From Mycoemilia scoparia (taxonomy: Eukaryota > Kickxellomycota > Kickxellomycetes > Kickxellales > Kickxellaceae): DNA of 64,000 nucleotides. The notes beneath the pieces are model-generated. The model saw only the letters and a list, made by a program, of their open reading frames with translations. It made no database searches and had not been told where the DNA came from. Below, piece after piece: positions 1-10,916 of the stretch; position 1 is the first letter of the stretch; each line of letters opens with the position of its first letter. Location: NCBI GenBank assembly GCA_027575805.1, contig JANBPU010000008.1, forward strand, positions 1-64,000, given 5' to 3'. A program made the translations under genes and the position numbers.

Positions 1-73
1 ACTAATTTTGATCACACAGGGTGACTGATCACATTTTACTAGTAAATGGTCACCCTTCAAAAATAATCGCCCA
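1..73. mobile_element. MITE-like element, copy 1 (runs off the window edge)
   Basis: The right terminal repeat is intact: GGTCACCCTTCAAAAATAAT followed by CGCCCA, then a TA at 74-75. The left part is degenerate (TTTTGATCACACAGGGTGAC near position 7) and probably begins at or before the window start. It belongs to the subfamily with the GGGTGACC interior. Confidence 0.7.
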
Positions 74-157
74 TATGCTTTAAATTGATATTTAGAAAGC
101 CTCTTGGCTCTTAATAATTCACTTTGCTTAGTGTATATTATCACTTCATATGATCAG

Positions 158-316
158 AGTTCACAAGTCATTAGACAAGGATGGGTTCTTGGGAATTTCA
201 TATGGATTATTGGCTGATGACTGGGGCCAAAATCCAAGGACTCATCTCTGTCTACCATATAATATTTGATCACTAGTAAAATCCCACCACCTGTATGCGT
301 ATCTGTACTGTACATT
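158..316. repeat. Dispersed repeat R2, copy a
   Basis: This stretch resembles 41143-41265. Shared blocks in order include CATTAGACAA, GATTATTGG, CCAAAATC, CATCTC, a run around CACTA and CTCCACCA-like sequence. It contains no open frame of note. The nature of the repeat is unknown. Confidence 0.5.
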
Positions 317-608
317 TTTTGATATCATTTTTGGAGACCTGTTAATGTCTAATATCTTGTAAAATAAAGTCACAATAAATTCAACCAGAAAAGAAACTTC
401 TATAGACACTATTATTCTGGTTTATGACAGGACCATACTAGAAGACATATTCAGTCAAGACCAGGAATAATACAGCGTTAAGATTGCCAAGAAACAATTC
501 AAACAAATTGCTGGTAGTAGTTACCACCATTTCTAGAAAGGATCTGTCTATCAATAATTGCTTTTTGGTCACATGTAAAATTCGGCCATTCTATTTTTCA
601 AATGAATA

Positions 609-724
609 TGGATCATAATTTTTGAAGGGTGACCATTTGCTAATAGACTGTGATCACTTATTCGGCTGGGATTGCCCCTATAATCGCAGGCCACCAAGAT
701 TCACCCTTCAAAAATTATTGCCCA
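609..724. mobile_element. MITE-like element, copy 2 (complete, 116 bp)
   Basis: The left end reads TGGATCATAATTTTTGAAGG and the right end is its near-perfect inverted copy ending CCCA. TA dinucleotides flank it at 607-608 and 725-726. It is non-coding. It lies about 215 bp beyond the stop codon of the fimbrin gene, in that gene's 3' flank. Confidence 0.85.
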
Positions 725-939
725 TATGGCTAAAAATAACCTTGCATAAGAGCTTTGGGATACTTGATTTCTGAAAAGAATCAATGGTATTTAAAATAGT
801 AACAGTGATGGAAATCGTAAAAAGAAACCTCAGAAATTCTGTTAAAAGCAAAATAAGACAAACATATATACGCGCTTTTATTTTGCCTTTATGCATGCAT
901 TATAACCCGATGGAACTGGAATTCATACATGATAAATCT

Positions 940-3158
940 CTAAGCGTGCTCTATTGCCATGAGAGATCCAACGAATGTCAATATCATCTTGGGCTTAACT
1001 TCAACAATATCCTCTGGAAGCAAGAATATTGTGGCTCCAAGTTTGCGGGCAATGGATATGGCGTATTTGGCGTTCATCTTCATATCGTCCTCTAATAAAA
1101 TGAAATGCAGCATGTTATTAGAATCAATTTATAATCAATCGTATATATGAGTATAGACAGCTACTAAATTTATTGGTTATAACACTTACCAGACGCCCCC
1201 CTGGTAACAAGGCTGGGGTCGACAATTCCATGCTTGAGTGTGTCAAGGATTCCTAGCAAGTAATGGCCGCTGGCCAAGCTGGGATCGCTGAAGCTCCTGA
1301 TGCTTGATATCCCACCGTTGATAGACGACGAGCTTTGGCTTGCCTTTGTATTGGCCCACTGAACCATGTCCCTGTCAGTAATTTCGCGGCCACCCTTGTT
1401 GAGACTCTTCAATGTCTGGACAATGTTTGCACGCATGAGCTGCCACACGAGAGCAAGAACAAGAGTAGGTGTACCATCGGTAATGTCTGCTCCCTGAATA
1501 CCAACTAGAGAGAATCTCTGAGATTTACACAAGTCAACAGCGAGGTTGGTATTCTCGATCTGCTTGAATCTTGAAAGCGACCTGCCAGCATTTACATGTC
1601 TCCAATTGACAGTATTTGGGAAAATCTTGTCAAAAGCCTGAAGGATAATTTGTCCATCCTTAATGTCCTCAAATAGGTAGTTTACAAATGGATCGACATT
1701 GAGACTGTTAAGCCAGAGAGCAAAGGCTCTGGCCTCACGGTCATACTGATCACGGAATAGGAATTCATCAAGCTCTGCATGCTCGATCTCTTCGGTTTCT
1801 AGAGGTGCCAAGCAAGGGTATGTGTTGAACAACAATGCAACAAAGGCAAGGTTGAGCTTGGGGTTTCCGTTAAGAATGGTCTTGGCAGAGACATACCTGC
1901 GGCATCCAATGCGGTCTGCGTATTCAAGTACCATTTCTGCCCTCTGCTCAAGATCATTAACATTTAGCGGATCTCTGGGACATTGTGCAGGTACAAGCTG
2001 GTTGAGCAGAACAGTATAGTTTTCAGAATCCTTTATATCTTTACTGAAGTTTGATACTCTGCGGTGCCAGTTGGCATTCTTGAGATGGTAGTTGAACCAT
2101 CTGAGGAGGATAGCATCGGCGGGAAGCTTGAGAAAATCCTCAAGGGTTTCATCCTCTTCCAATAGACGATACAATTCTGGGTGAAGCTTGATGTCAATGT
2201 TGGCAAAAAGACCAACCTTTATAATCTGCCAGACAAGACCAAGAATGAGATGCTCACGACCCTCAGCCAGATCTTGGGAACCGATGTTGACGACGCTGCA
2301 GCCAATGGCCTTGGCGGAATTGATTGCTACATTGTTATTCTCGGTAATCTGGAATGGAGATAGCTTGCGACCTCTGTTGAGTACACGCTCGTCAATGGTG
2401 TCTGGCACTGAGTAGTTGATAAGCTTCGATAAAACCAAGCCATCGCGGCATTCATCAAACAGCTCCATAGTCTTTGGATTAATGGGCAAGCGGTGTGCAA
2501 TATCATTGTCGCCACCAAGAGCAAAGTTTATGTGGTTAGAAAATTCCTCCTTCTCATCCTCATTTATAGTGTGAGCAGAGCTGATGTTCTGCTGGGATGT
2601 GATGAGCGTGCGCTTTTCATAAGCCCTTTGGCTGGTGATACCTTCAAACTGCGCCTTGGGCTTTTGGGCATTGCCGGAAGCCTCCCGTAGCAATGCAATT
2701 GCCTAATAATAATCATTATAGTATATTGAGAAACCCTTGCGACAATACTGGGTTATATTAAAAAGCGCATTTCCAGATACGTTGCAAATAAAATATGTAC
2801 TAACCTCAACAAATTCGTCGAAATCGAGAATACCTGGGCGGCTCATCACTTGCTTAGCAGCTTCACGTATCTCGTCATATGTTTTCCCAGGGGCAAATTC
2901 TTCAATACATTTCATGGCTTCGCGCTGCTCTAGACCATCGCCGCCGCGGCTTAGCGAGCTAAAAATAGTTGTTAAGGCAAAAATAGGTGAAGATTGCAAA
3001 ATTGAATTTGGTACATTTTGTAGAAACAGATGGAATTATAAAGGCAGAGAGTGCTGGCAAGCTGCGTAGATATCGACTTACTCGAATCTTGACTTGAAGG
3101 CTTCCACATCCCATGGCTTGAGAATGGGGTGTTTCTTTAGGGTGCTGGCCAAGCTCAT
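940..3158 (-). CDS. SAC6: Fimbrin/plastin actin-bundling protein (631 aa, 4 exons)
   Basis: Fimbrin cross-links actin filaments in endocytic patches and cables. The model is complement(940-1091, 1190-2702, 2805-2958, 3082-3158); phases agree at all three introns and give 631 residues, close to the 642 of yeast Sac6. The N-terminus has an EF-hand-like stretch ([12 protein letters not shown], near residue 30). Four calponin-homology domains follow from about residue 110 to the end. Typical strings are [20 protein letters not shown] in the first CH domain and [20 protein letters not shown] at the C-terminus. The start ATG at 3158 lies in a 77-nt first exon. The small C-terminal exon (940-1091) restores the last CH domain, which an unspliced reading would lose. 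No key element is missing. Confidence 0.97.
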
Positions 3159-4519
3159 TAGTAGGAATCAACTATCAAGCAAAAAATAACGATGTAAAAT
3201 ATTGCTAAAGATAAAAGGTTGTTTCGTCACACAGTGACGTGGTCAACGAAAGTATCTCACAGCCTTCTGATTCTAGAAACCCATGGCTGCGGTGGTGATG
3301 ATGTTTCACCAATCTGATGGGGAACCGTTGATCTGGGCACCATCTACTGCAACTACACAGACACCTCCCCTCCTGGTATAAATCACTCCCTCGCCTTAAG
3401 AAATATACTCCACAAGGTCACCCCTACCACAGGAAAATATGCAATGCTTGTAGTATCAATGGAGATAGTAATAGTAATAACAACAGTAGTAGCAATATTG
3501 GCATTGCAGAAAATCCCGAGATTGTGATTAGCAAACCCCACGCCTTTTATGAGACACGCTGGCCATCTGCGATTTCCTGACAAAAGACCATGAATCTAAA
3601 CAAATGGATCGATTAATAACCATGCTTATAAACTCTGGTCGAAAGAGAGGTGATAACAGGCAGGCTTGTGTAATACAGATAAGCAAGACATGTTCCTAGC
3701 CAGCAGAACAGAATGTAATAGCAGTGTCTTCATTAAGCCAGTAAAGCTCAAGCTCCTTATCAAGATTGCCTGTTATGGTGTCTTTTGAGTAAGCAAGCCT
3801 ATGTGGCGGGGCTGCAATAAGGGTATGGGGTTGGCTCTTGGAACTGCATTGACGATTGGATAGCCAGTATCCAGCTACATCGATCATTAATAAAAGTACA
3901 CAGGGCGGGTTTTTGTGCACCACAGCGAGGCTGGCTAGTGCACTCAACTGGCGCATATTGGGGCCTTGCTCGAGAAAAGCCAATAGCAGGTCGCTGATAA
4001 CGAGTCTCCTCACAACCATGTAAGCATGCCAAATCAAACGGCCAAAACAGCCTGGAGCTGTCCCAGCCCTTGCCTGCAGGATTGCCAAACATAAAAAGAT
4101 TCTATCCAGTAACCAGATGTGGTGCTTTGGACCAGCGCTGGCTTTTCGGCATCATCACCAAAATAAGAGACTTTGGCAACGGAGAATAGTTTTGTGAACC
4201 TATCACTGGAATGCATCATGTATTTGTTGAGACGCCCGTCGCTAGCCGTATTCCTGTTTCCATGAGGGCATGGCTATGTGGCCGGGGTCATAGGAGACGA
4301 AGCTGGATAAATATTTGATAAAGAAAAGTTGTGCGTATAAAAGGATAGGCACTCTGGCCACATAAGGCGCCATTGTTGTCAAAGGTTTCAGCACGCTTTT
4401 CTTGTTCGCATAAGTTTTCTTGCCAAACCCAGCTTCTCTGCCACACATACGCACTTGCACTTTCTCCATACGCTCTAGTGACTACCTAATATTGCTGCGA
4501 TCTGCGATCCCCCTTTGAA
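3159..4519. other. Divergent intergenic region, fimbrin / permease
   Basis: This holds the promoters of both flanking genes. A CRE-like TGACGTGG lies near 3235. Minus-strand open frames at about 3700-4090 show no recognisable domain and overlap each other in different frames, so I do not call a gene. Confidence 0.6.
4306..4344 (+). promoter_or_regulatory. Putative GATA sites and TATA box of the permease gene
   Basis: Two GATAA sequences (4306-4310 and 4317-4321) sit just upstream of TATAAAAG (4337-4344), about 176 nt before the start codon. Fungal urea and amine permeases are commonly controlled by nitrogen GATA factors, so this arrangement fits a Dur3-like gene. Function is inferred from motif and position only. 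Confidence 0.4.
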
Positions 4520-6127
4520 ATGGCAGCCGTATCTGAACCAGCAGCCAACGCGCTTATATACTGCACCCTCATCGCATTCCTTGCTCTAGGCCTTTACGGC
4601 GGCAGGAAGTCGTTTAGAAACAAGGAAACGTTCATCAAGGCCACACGCACACAAAATGCCTTTTCTCTTGGCATGAACTTCGTTGCCATCAACATGGGAT
4701 CGTCTATTCTCTATGGCCTTCCCGAAGTAGGGACCATTGCTGGCGTAGTTGGAGTCGTAGCCTATGCTTTTGGGAGTGCAGCGCCATTGTTCGCTTTTGC
4801 GATTCTTGGGCCAATGTTTCGAAAACACAATCCAGATCACTGGTCCATGACCGGTTTTATAATGGATCGCTATGGTCGCCTCATGCACATCCTGTACGGC
4901 GTGGTTTGCTCGCTATTTGTTGGTATGTTCGCAGTCAGTGAGCTCAGCACGATCTATGGTACCTATTCTCTTATGACCAGTATCAACCCCCTTGTGCCTA
5001 TTATCATTATCGCCCTCGTCACTACCATCTACACCGTCTTTGGTGGTGTTCTCGCCTCGATGTTCACTGACACCATTCAGGTCATCCTGATAGTCATCAT
5101 GATTATTATTGCTGCCATCGTTATTGGCGTGACCATACGTGTTGACCATGATATAATGGAGCAGGTTGGGCTTGTCAAGCCGACAAAGGTCAGCTGGCAG
5201 CTATTCGGAATCATGCTTCTCGCCATTACATTCGCCAACATGTTCCACCAGGGCTTCTGGCAGCGTACCTTTGCCTCGCGTGACAACCGCCAGCTTGTCA
5301 CAAGCACCATCATTGGATTCAGCCTGCTCCTCCCTCTTTGTGTTCTCATTGGAATGACTGGCCCTTTGGCTGCGTGGTCTGGAACCTGGGATCCCAACGG
5401 CGATGTGCCAGGATCAAGCAGTTTCTTCACCATGCTTGCCGCCGCTCCTGGATGGGTTGGTGGTTTGACATTGGTCATTGCTACCTCGCTCAGCTGCTGT
5501 GCAATGGACACAATCCAGTGCGCTTTGGCTGCCTCTCTTTACGATCTTGTCGAACAAAAAGTTGGAATCTACACTGTCCGTATCGTCGTCATTCTTCTCA
5601 ACATCCCAATCATCGTGCTGGCTATGCGTGCCCCCGATATCCTCCAGATTTGGCTCTTTGCTGATCTTCTTGCCTGCGCAACCATTCTTCCTGTTCTATT
5701 TGGCCTTGTTCCAAAGCTCAATTTCCTGACTCAAGTCGACGCCCTTGTCGGCTGTGCTGCTGGTATAATCAGTGTTGGCATCGCTGGTACTATTTACTTT
5801 GGTGATTCTTACCGAGGATGGAAGCTCTTGATGATCCCTGATGGTCTATACGTTGATGACTACAGCGTCCTTACGGCATTCCTAACAGCCCCAATCTTCT
5901 CGAGCATCTTTGTCTTTGTTTCTGCTGGTGTTCGCACATCCATTTACAGGCTTTTTGGTAAAAAGTACCCAGTTTACGAAAAGAAGCCTGAGGTTGTTTC
6001 CTACCCCAGCGGTGCTTTGGAGCTACCGGACCAAAGTGAAGATCACTCGGATCAGGAGCAATACCCATCTAAAAAGCCCACCACTATACTTGGCAAAGTA
6101 AACAAGTTTGTCAGTAGCCTTCCATAG
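4520..6127 (+). CDS. Sodium:solute symporter family permease, Dur3-like (535 aa)
   Basis: This is a polytopic plasma-membrane transporter with about 13 hydrophobic segments and no intron. Family hallmarks are visible: IYTVFGGVLASMFTDTIQ around residues 170-190 (the SSF YT-GG-A-TD-Q signature), FHQGFWQRTFASRDNRQ around 245-260 and LGMNFVAINMGSS in the first helices. Fungal members include Dur3, which imports urea and polyamines with protons or sodium. At 535 residues this protein is shorter than typical Dur3 (about 650-700), mainly at the C-terminal end, so the substrate cannot be fixed from sequence. The C-terminal tail is hydrophilic and acidic. Paired GATAA sites upstream hint at nitrogen regulation. 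Confidence 0.85.
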   Translation: MAAVSEPAANALIYCTLIAFLALGLYGGRKSFRNKETFIKATRTQNAFSLGMNFVAINMGSSILYGLPEVGTIAGVVGVVAYAFGSAAPLFAFAILGPMFRKHNPDHWSMTGFIMDRYGRLMHILYGVVCSLFVGMFAVSELSTIYGTYSLMTSINPLVPIIIIALVTTIYTVFGGVLASMFTDTIQVILIVIMIIIAAIVIGVTIRVDHDIMEQVGLVKPTKVSWQLFGIMLLAITFANMFHQGFWQRTFASRDNRQLVTSTIIGFSLLLPLCVLIGMTGPLAAWSGTWDPNGDVPGSSSFFTMLAAAPGWVGGLTLVIATSLSCCAMDTIQCALAASLYDLVEQKVGIYTVRIVVILLNIPIIVLAMRAPDILQIWLFADLLACATILPVLFGLVPKLNFLTQVDALVGCAAGIISVGIAGTIYFGDSYRGWKLLMIPDGLYVDDYSVLTAFLTAPIFSSIFVFVSAGVRTSIYRLFGKKYPVYEKKPEVVSYPSGALELPDQSEDHSDQEQYPSKKPTTILGKVNKFVSSLP

Positions 6128-6259
6128 TACAATTTGTCTTTTTATGTTAGATTTTTCTCATTAATTGCATCTTTTGAGAATTGAAGTAATAATTTTAAAA
6201 TAGCTTAATTAGTGATGGTGTTTGACAAATTTCATTGATTGTGAAAGTATAGTTTATGA

Positions 6260-6624
6260 CTTTATTTCACAAGTAATTAGGCATAAACGGCCCCCAAAAA
6301 TTATAATAATAACTCATATGGATCATAATTTTTGAAGGGTGACTTTTGGTGGCCATCGATTATAGGGGAAACTACAGCCAAATTAGTGATCACCATCTGT
6401 TAGTAAATGGTCACCCTTCAAAAATAATAACTCATATACGCATATAAACAGAATAAATAATGATGAGCAATAGTTAGCAAGAACTAAATCACAATTACAA
6501 TAATACATACATCAGAGCTTTTGCTACAATTAAAAATAATTATTCAAACTTATAGGACATCTTGCTAGAAACCACCCACAGCCACTGTGAGGCTGGCTGA
6601 TCAGTAGTGAAATTCGACTTTATA
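6260..6624. repeat. Dispersed repeat R1, copy a (contains a MITE)
   Basis: It aligns with 16272-16560: TTTCACAAGTAATT-GCATAAACGGCCC at the left, CATATAAACAGA in the middle, then CATCAGAGCTTTTGC, TTATTCAAACTTATAGGACA and GTAGTGAAATTCGA at the right. This copy is interrupted by the MITE at 6319-6434, while the copy at 16 kb has the uninterrupted junction. Confidence 0.75.
6319..6434. mobile_element. MITE-like element, copy 3 (116 bp, inside repeat R1a)
   Basis: The ends are TGGATCATAATTTTTGAAGG and the inverted form ending AATAATAACTCA. TA flanks lie at 6317-6318 and 6435-6436. The empty R1 copy has a single TA at the matching place, supporting TA duplication on insertion. Confidence 0.9.
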
Positions 6625-6895
6625 CACTTTCATACATTGATGGTTGGTTTTATTTGAAATACTAAAACACCCACTACACCTTAGAAAATCCTATTTGACA
6701 AATAAATAAGCCTAATTTAGGAACACTTCACCCTATTAATTGGTTTATTGGGATTTTTTTCGTGGTGGTGATATCGTACATGAAAATAATCATATTTAAC
6801 ATTGCCTTTATATTTAGCTAAAACATGCAGTTCTATAATATATGTTACATTTGTGTAGGGAGAAACGGGTATTGACTCTAAACAGGTAATTGGCA

Positions 6896-9800
6896 TTAGT
6901 TGATACCTAAATATGCTTTCAAGAATTCTTTCCTGGCTTGGACTTGTTCCTTTCCACGCAATTCTACAAGCCTTTCCAATTCATCGCTTGATTTATTATC
7001 ACCAAGATAGCTGTTGCCCTGCAGGTGTTTGAATATTATAGTGTCTTGATCTTTTTTCCATAATAAGCTCTCGATCTCTTTCATCTTGTCTGCATTTGGC
7101 GAATCTTGACTAAATTGGGTCAGTACCTGCGCTGCAATCTTCCAATCTCCGGAACTTGCATACAATATTTTATATACAGACTCGATCGAACACCGATAGT
7201 AAGCAGCAGTCGCATCAACAGCATCTTTGAAGCTCTCCCTATCCCCATGTGTTATATTCAACTTTTCTATGCTCGTCTGAAACATTTTTGAAACCAGTCC
7301 TTGGAAATCACCACCGTCATAGCTATCGTCAACCCCTTTGCCTTTAGGCGATCCTTTATCAGTATTTGTTTTTGGAGACTTGAGGGGCTTTTTGCGAGTC
7401 ACTTTGCTGGTAGATGCTGCTTTTGTTGGCACATTATTCTTTCTGGCAGCACTTGCTTTGTATCTAGGTGTCTTGGTCTTCTTTTTGGATTTCAAGGCCG
7501 CTTTTGCTGCTGACCGAGTGACCATTGTAGGTGTACTGACAGGTTTTGGTGTCTTTTTTGGTGTTACTTTAGTAGAAGTCCTACGTTTTGCCGGAGTCTT
7601 TTTCTGAGGTGTGAGTTTATTATATTTACCATTTACCGGTATCACAATTGATACTTGGGAAAAGGTGGTCGAAGATAGAGGAAGCTTATGAGCTGCACTT
7701 TCATCTGCATTGGACACCTGCTTGGGATGAACATCGTGTGCATCACTATCCTGCATTGGAGCACTTGTGCTGTCAGGTCCAGATACCTGATTATAATCTT
7801 GTTCCTGCCCTTTGGTCGTGGGTGTAGCAACAGTAGGAGCATCAGCATATGCTGGTTTAGGTGTTAGTTCAATAGGATCTTGACCAAGTTCTTGTTCCTC
7901 TTGCAAAGCCATTGAAAAATCGTCATTGTCATCAACATTGTTATGATTTGAATTTGAGGCTTCCTCTCCATTCTCATTCGAATCTTCGAGTTGAGCTTTT
8001 GAATTTTCAACGTGCTTTTTGCTCGAATCTTTTGGACTTTCTTGAGTAAATGTTTCATGGTGTTCTTCAATGGGGCTCTCGGGTGACAGACGCATCCTCT
8101 TGTTGAAGGATCCAATAGGGCTGCCACGACGGTTGATCATGAGCCCTGTGTTTTTCGCCTTTCTCTTTCCCTGAGCGTTCTTTATAGGACGGGCCGAAGA
8201 CTCCTTAGTCGTATTTTTCGATGCCCGAGATTTCTTTATGCTTTGACTCTCTTCATTATTATCGTCGTCATTCGCATTTAATATCAATTGATTGTCGTCT
8301 TCTATCTCTGATGTAATTGGCGAAGTTTTGTTGTAGTAGTAGAAATTCGAACTAGACCGACGCTTTCTCTTTCCAGTATATACTGAGGTTGGGACAAGGA
8401 CGGGGTTAATGCCGTTGTTGCGTGGCGGTGTTCTAGGGCTCTTGGCACTATCTCTACCATCTTTACCTTTATCACTATGAGTAGCCTGATCTACTGGTTC
8501 TTCTGATCTGGAATTTACGGCATGATCCAAACCCTGCTTAACAGAACTGGTTGCCTCTAAATCATTTGTAGAATTTCCGTTTACACTGTTCTCAACAAAA
8601 TCTTTATCTACGACTTTATCATTTCCTTCGGCTAGGACTTCATCCCCTGGTATGTCATGTGTATCCTCTTCTGGAGCTTGTTTTCTTTGTAGTATATTCT
8701 CTTTGTCAACTGATTTAGAATTTGTGGTTCCGGATTTTTTTGGTGCTTTTTTCAGCCCTACTTTGAGATTAGATACTTGGTCCTCCCTTGGTGATGTATC
8801 AAATCTCTGGGCCAGATCTCTGACGTGACCAAACGAGTTTGTAGAATTTCTGTTGTTTGGGTGCATATTTCCAGGCTGCGACAATGCCTGTGATGCAGTT
8901 TTATTTCTTGAAGCCTGTGGTCCTGCTGTTTGTAATTGTTGTGACATCGATATCAGCATTTCTGATTCACGCATAACTGGAGGAGGTGTGTGCATTGGAG
9001 ATTCGAAGTCTTCTGAGAGATCTTGGAGCGTAAATCGACTCTTTAAGAGGTCCTTTTTCAAAGTTGGTTTTGTAGGCTTATTAGACCGTTGTGACAATGA
9101 GCTAGGCATCCCAATATCCTTGGCAGCAGCAGATAAAGCCCATTCTATTTGTATATCACTATCACTGAGGTTAGAGTCATCAAAATCACCATTCATTGGG
9201 AGGCTGAGGTCAATCTCGCTGCCTTGCGTCCCTATTTGGCCGGATTGAATTGTCTCAAGATCCTGTGCCTGGGATGATAGCATACCATCAATTAATCTAT
9301 CATCGGGTTCAAGAAGAACATCATCATATTGAGCTTGAGGAAGGGAACTTGAGTATTCGCTGAGACTCGAAGGAAGCTTGTGAGCAAGCATTTCTCCTCT
9401 TGAAATTTCATGAAATGCACTCTGGACAGAAACACGGTTTATGCCCTCACTTAGCTGTTGGTGGCTAAAAGATCCGTTTACGGATTTTCGGGAAACATTA
9501 GACCCATATGTGTTTGAATTCCTCCTCACAGGCATACCTATTGAATAGCGGTTGAGGTTTTTCGAAAAGGCGTTCCTCTTGGAAACATTGAGTGCGTTTT
9601 GTGCGCTTTCAGTGATTTTCTTGTTCTCGTTATTCATTTGCCCATTGTTTATAGTGTCCAATGAGGTATTTTCTGAAATAAGTTTATCAATATGCTGAAC
9701 AGATATGAATCTCGATGGCCCGATAGGCGCATTTTTCTTTATATGGGACAGTTGCTGTAGAGAGGGTGTCTCCATCGTCTTATTTACTATAGATAGGTCT

Positions 9801-10054
9801 GCAACAGAGGAGCTTGATACAATCTCTCCACCATAATGGTTTATCTTTTCGGCTATATCGTGGGGATTTGGTAAAGTACGGTCTATATAGAACTTTATGC
9901 GACTACCGTCTGGATTCACAAATAGAGTTGGTGTATTTGCTGGAACAGTATCGATAGTTTTTGAAGTTGCATTGGATAGTGTCCTTTGTGGAATTCGTCT
10001 GGTGCCAAAGCTCCCGGTAGGGTAATTTCGAATTCTTTGGACTGTGGCCATCAT
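6896..10054 (-). CDS. RAP1: Rap1-like telomere protein: BRCT + RCT domains, no Myb seen (1052 aa)
   Basis: Rap1 is a shelterin-type subunit that binds telomeric factors and silences subtelomeres. The N-terminus (about residues 42-130) matches the Rap1 BRCT domain: TLFVNPDGSRIKFYID, then HYGGEIVSS, then FISVQHIDKLISEN. The last 137 residues (916-1052) match the Rap1 C-terminal (RCT) helical domain: ESVYKILYASSGDW, LLWKKDQDT and LVELRGKEQVQARKEFLKAY. The roughly 780 residues between are acidic or Ser/Asn-rich, followed by a Lys/Pro-rich nuclear-type stretch (about 790-900) with repeats such as TPKKTPK. I find no Myb/homeodomain; the middle has almost no tryptophan. The gene is intronless and starts with two adjacent ATGs, so the first residue is uncertain by one. 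Orthology to Rap1 is inferred from the two end domains in the expected order. Confidence 0.75.
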   Translation of the reverse strand: MMATVQRIRNYPTGSFGTRRIPQRTLSNATSKTIDTVPANTPTLFVNPDGSRIKFYIDRTLPNPHDIAEKINHYGGEIVSSSSVADLSIVNKTMETPSLQQLSHIKKNAPIGPSRFISVQHIDKLISENTSLDTINNGQMNNENKKITESAQNALNVSKRNAFSKNLNRYSIGMPVRRNSNTYGSNVSRKSVNGSFSHQQLSEGINRVSVQSAFHEISRGEMLAHKLPSSLSEYSSSLPQAQYDDVLLEPDDRLIDGMLSSQAQDLETIQSGQIGTQGSEIDLSLPMNGDFDDSNLSDSDIQIEWALSAAAKDIGMPSSLSQRSNKPTKPTLKKDLLKSRFTLQDLSEDFESPMHTPPPVMRESEMLISMSQQLQTAGPQASRNKTASQALSQPGNMHPNNRNSTNSFGHVRDLAQRFDTSPREDQVSNLKVGLKKAPKKSGTTNSKSVDKENILQRKQAPEEDTHDIPGDEVLAEGNDKVVDKDFVENSVNGNSTNDLEATSSVKQGLDHAVNSRSEEPVDQATHSDKGKDGRDSAKSPRTPPRNNGINPVLVPTSVYTGKRKRRSSSNFYYYNKTSPITSEIEDDNQLILNANDDDNNEESQSIKKSRASKNTTKESSARPIKNAQGKRKAKNTGLMINRRGSPIGSFNKRMRLSPESPIEEHHETFTQESPKDSSKKHVENSKAQLEDSNENGEEASNSNHNNVDDNDDFSMALQEEQELGQDPIELTPKPAYADAPTVATPTTKGQEQDYNQVSGPDSTSAPMQDSDAHDVHPKQVSNADESAAHKLPLSSTTFSQVSIVIPVNGKYNKLTPQKKTPAKRRTSTKVTPKKTPKPVSTPTMVTRSAAKAALKSKKKTKTPRYKASAARKNNVPTKAASTSKVTRKKPLKSPKTNTDKGSPKGKGVDDSYDGGDFQGLVSKMFQTSIEKLNITHGDRESFKDAVDATAAYYRCSIESVYKILYASSGDWKIAAQVLTQFSQDSPNADKMKEIESLLWKKDQDTIIFKHLQGNSYLGDNKSSDELERLVELRGKEQVQARKEFLKAYLGIN

Positions 10055-10916
10055 TAACTTGGAGATTTCCTCTCCACGTCTTAAAAATATGTAGTAATAT
10101 ATGAAATGAGTGGTGGTTTCAAAAGGTTATAAAATGAAACAAATAGACAAAAGGAAAACAAATAGACCCTGATGATTGGTCTTCTTCGTATTATAATCTA
10201 GTGATTATGTAGACAGGCTTCGTTTGAGATCAAATGTATGGTAGACAGGAATGTGCCTACAGATTTTTGGCCCAAACCATAGGCCATTTGATATGCAGCT
10301 CCTGAAGACCCGCCATTTTTGTCCAAAGCCCTTTTGAACTCTGACCATATAAAGTAATTTTTAAAGAGTACATCGGGGCTTAGGTTCTTTGATTCCTTTA
10401 TTTAAAAATAAATCGGAAAGCAGTGGTGTTATTAAGACAAAGATAAATATATATCTCTCTTACAAAATTACCCAACTGAATTTTTTTGCTGCATTGGTGG
10501 CTAACTAAAGCTTTGCTTTGGATAAAATTTCCACACCTGGATCATTATTTTTGAAGGGCTGGTTTTTACTAGTAGGCCAATTTCAACTTGCATGTTTGCA
10601 GGCCTATACTATCATGTATTCTCTGCTTTTAGCCCTTCAAAAATAATATCCCATCTGTGACCCATCCCCACCACAATAACTTGAAAAATATCGCTTTAAA
10701 AGAAGCATTCTTTCTAGAATAGTGCCAAGATTTCATACATCACAGCAGATGGTTGCAAGGTTCAAATCAATAATAAGTGTTTCCATTTAAACAAGTACGT
10801 TATTTTGAGTAAGGATTCTACCAGATAAATTTATTTAACAGTCCAAATATGGATTATATGCAAAAATGAAAATATATTCATTTATACAAGTCGTTACTAT
10901 TCATTCAATGGGAAGT
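10055..10916. other. Intergenic, Rap1-like promoter and LPMO 3' flank
   Basis: No gene is seen. One MITE-like copy (10538-10653) lies in the middle. The rest is AT-rich, with nothing else recognised. Confidence 0.6.
10538..10653. mobile_element. MITE-like element, copy 4 (116 bp, subfamily B)
   Basis: The ends are TGGATCATTATTTTTGAAGG and the inverse ending AATAATATCCCA. The interior has the subfamily B theme (AGGCCAATTTCAACTTGCAT, then GGCCTATA). The flanks are CC and TC rather than TA, so the target duplication has decayed. Confidence 0.8.

Larger units (their letters stand above)
1..939. other. Intergenic, repeat-rich, 3' of fimbrin
   Basis: No gene is seen. The stretch holds two MITE-like copies (1-73, 609-724) and repeat R2a. 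The open frames on the plus strand from about 784 are antisense to the last fimbrin exon and its 3' flank. Confidence 0.7.
6128..6895. other. Intergenic, convergent 3' flanks (permease / Rap1-like)
   Basis: No gene is seen. It holds repeat R1a with an embedded MITE, and AT-rich 3' untranslated DNA of the two converging genes. Confidence 0.7.

Noticed and set aside
3696..4092. Overlapping minus-strand frames of about 97 and 130 codons
   Set aside because: They overlap in two frames, neither shows a domain, signal peptide or splice context, and they lie in the divergent promoter of fimbrin and the permease.
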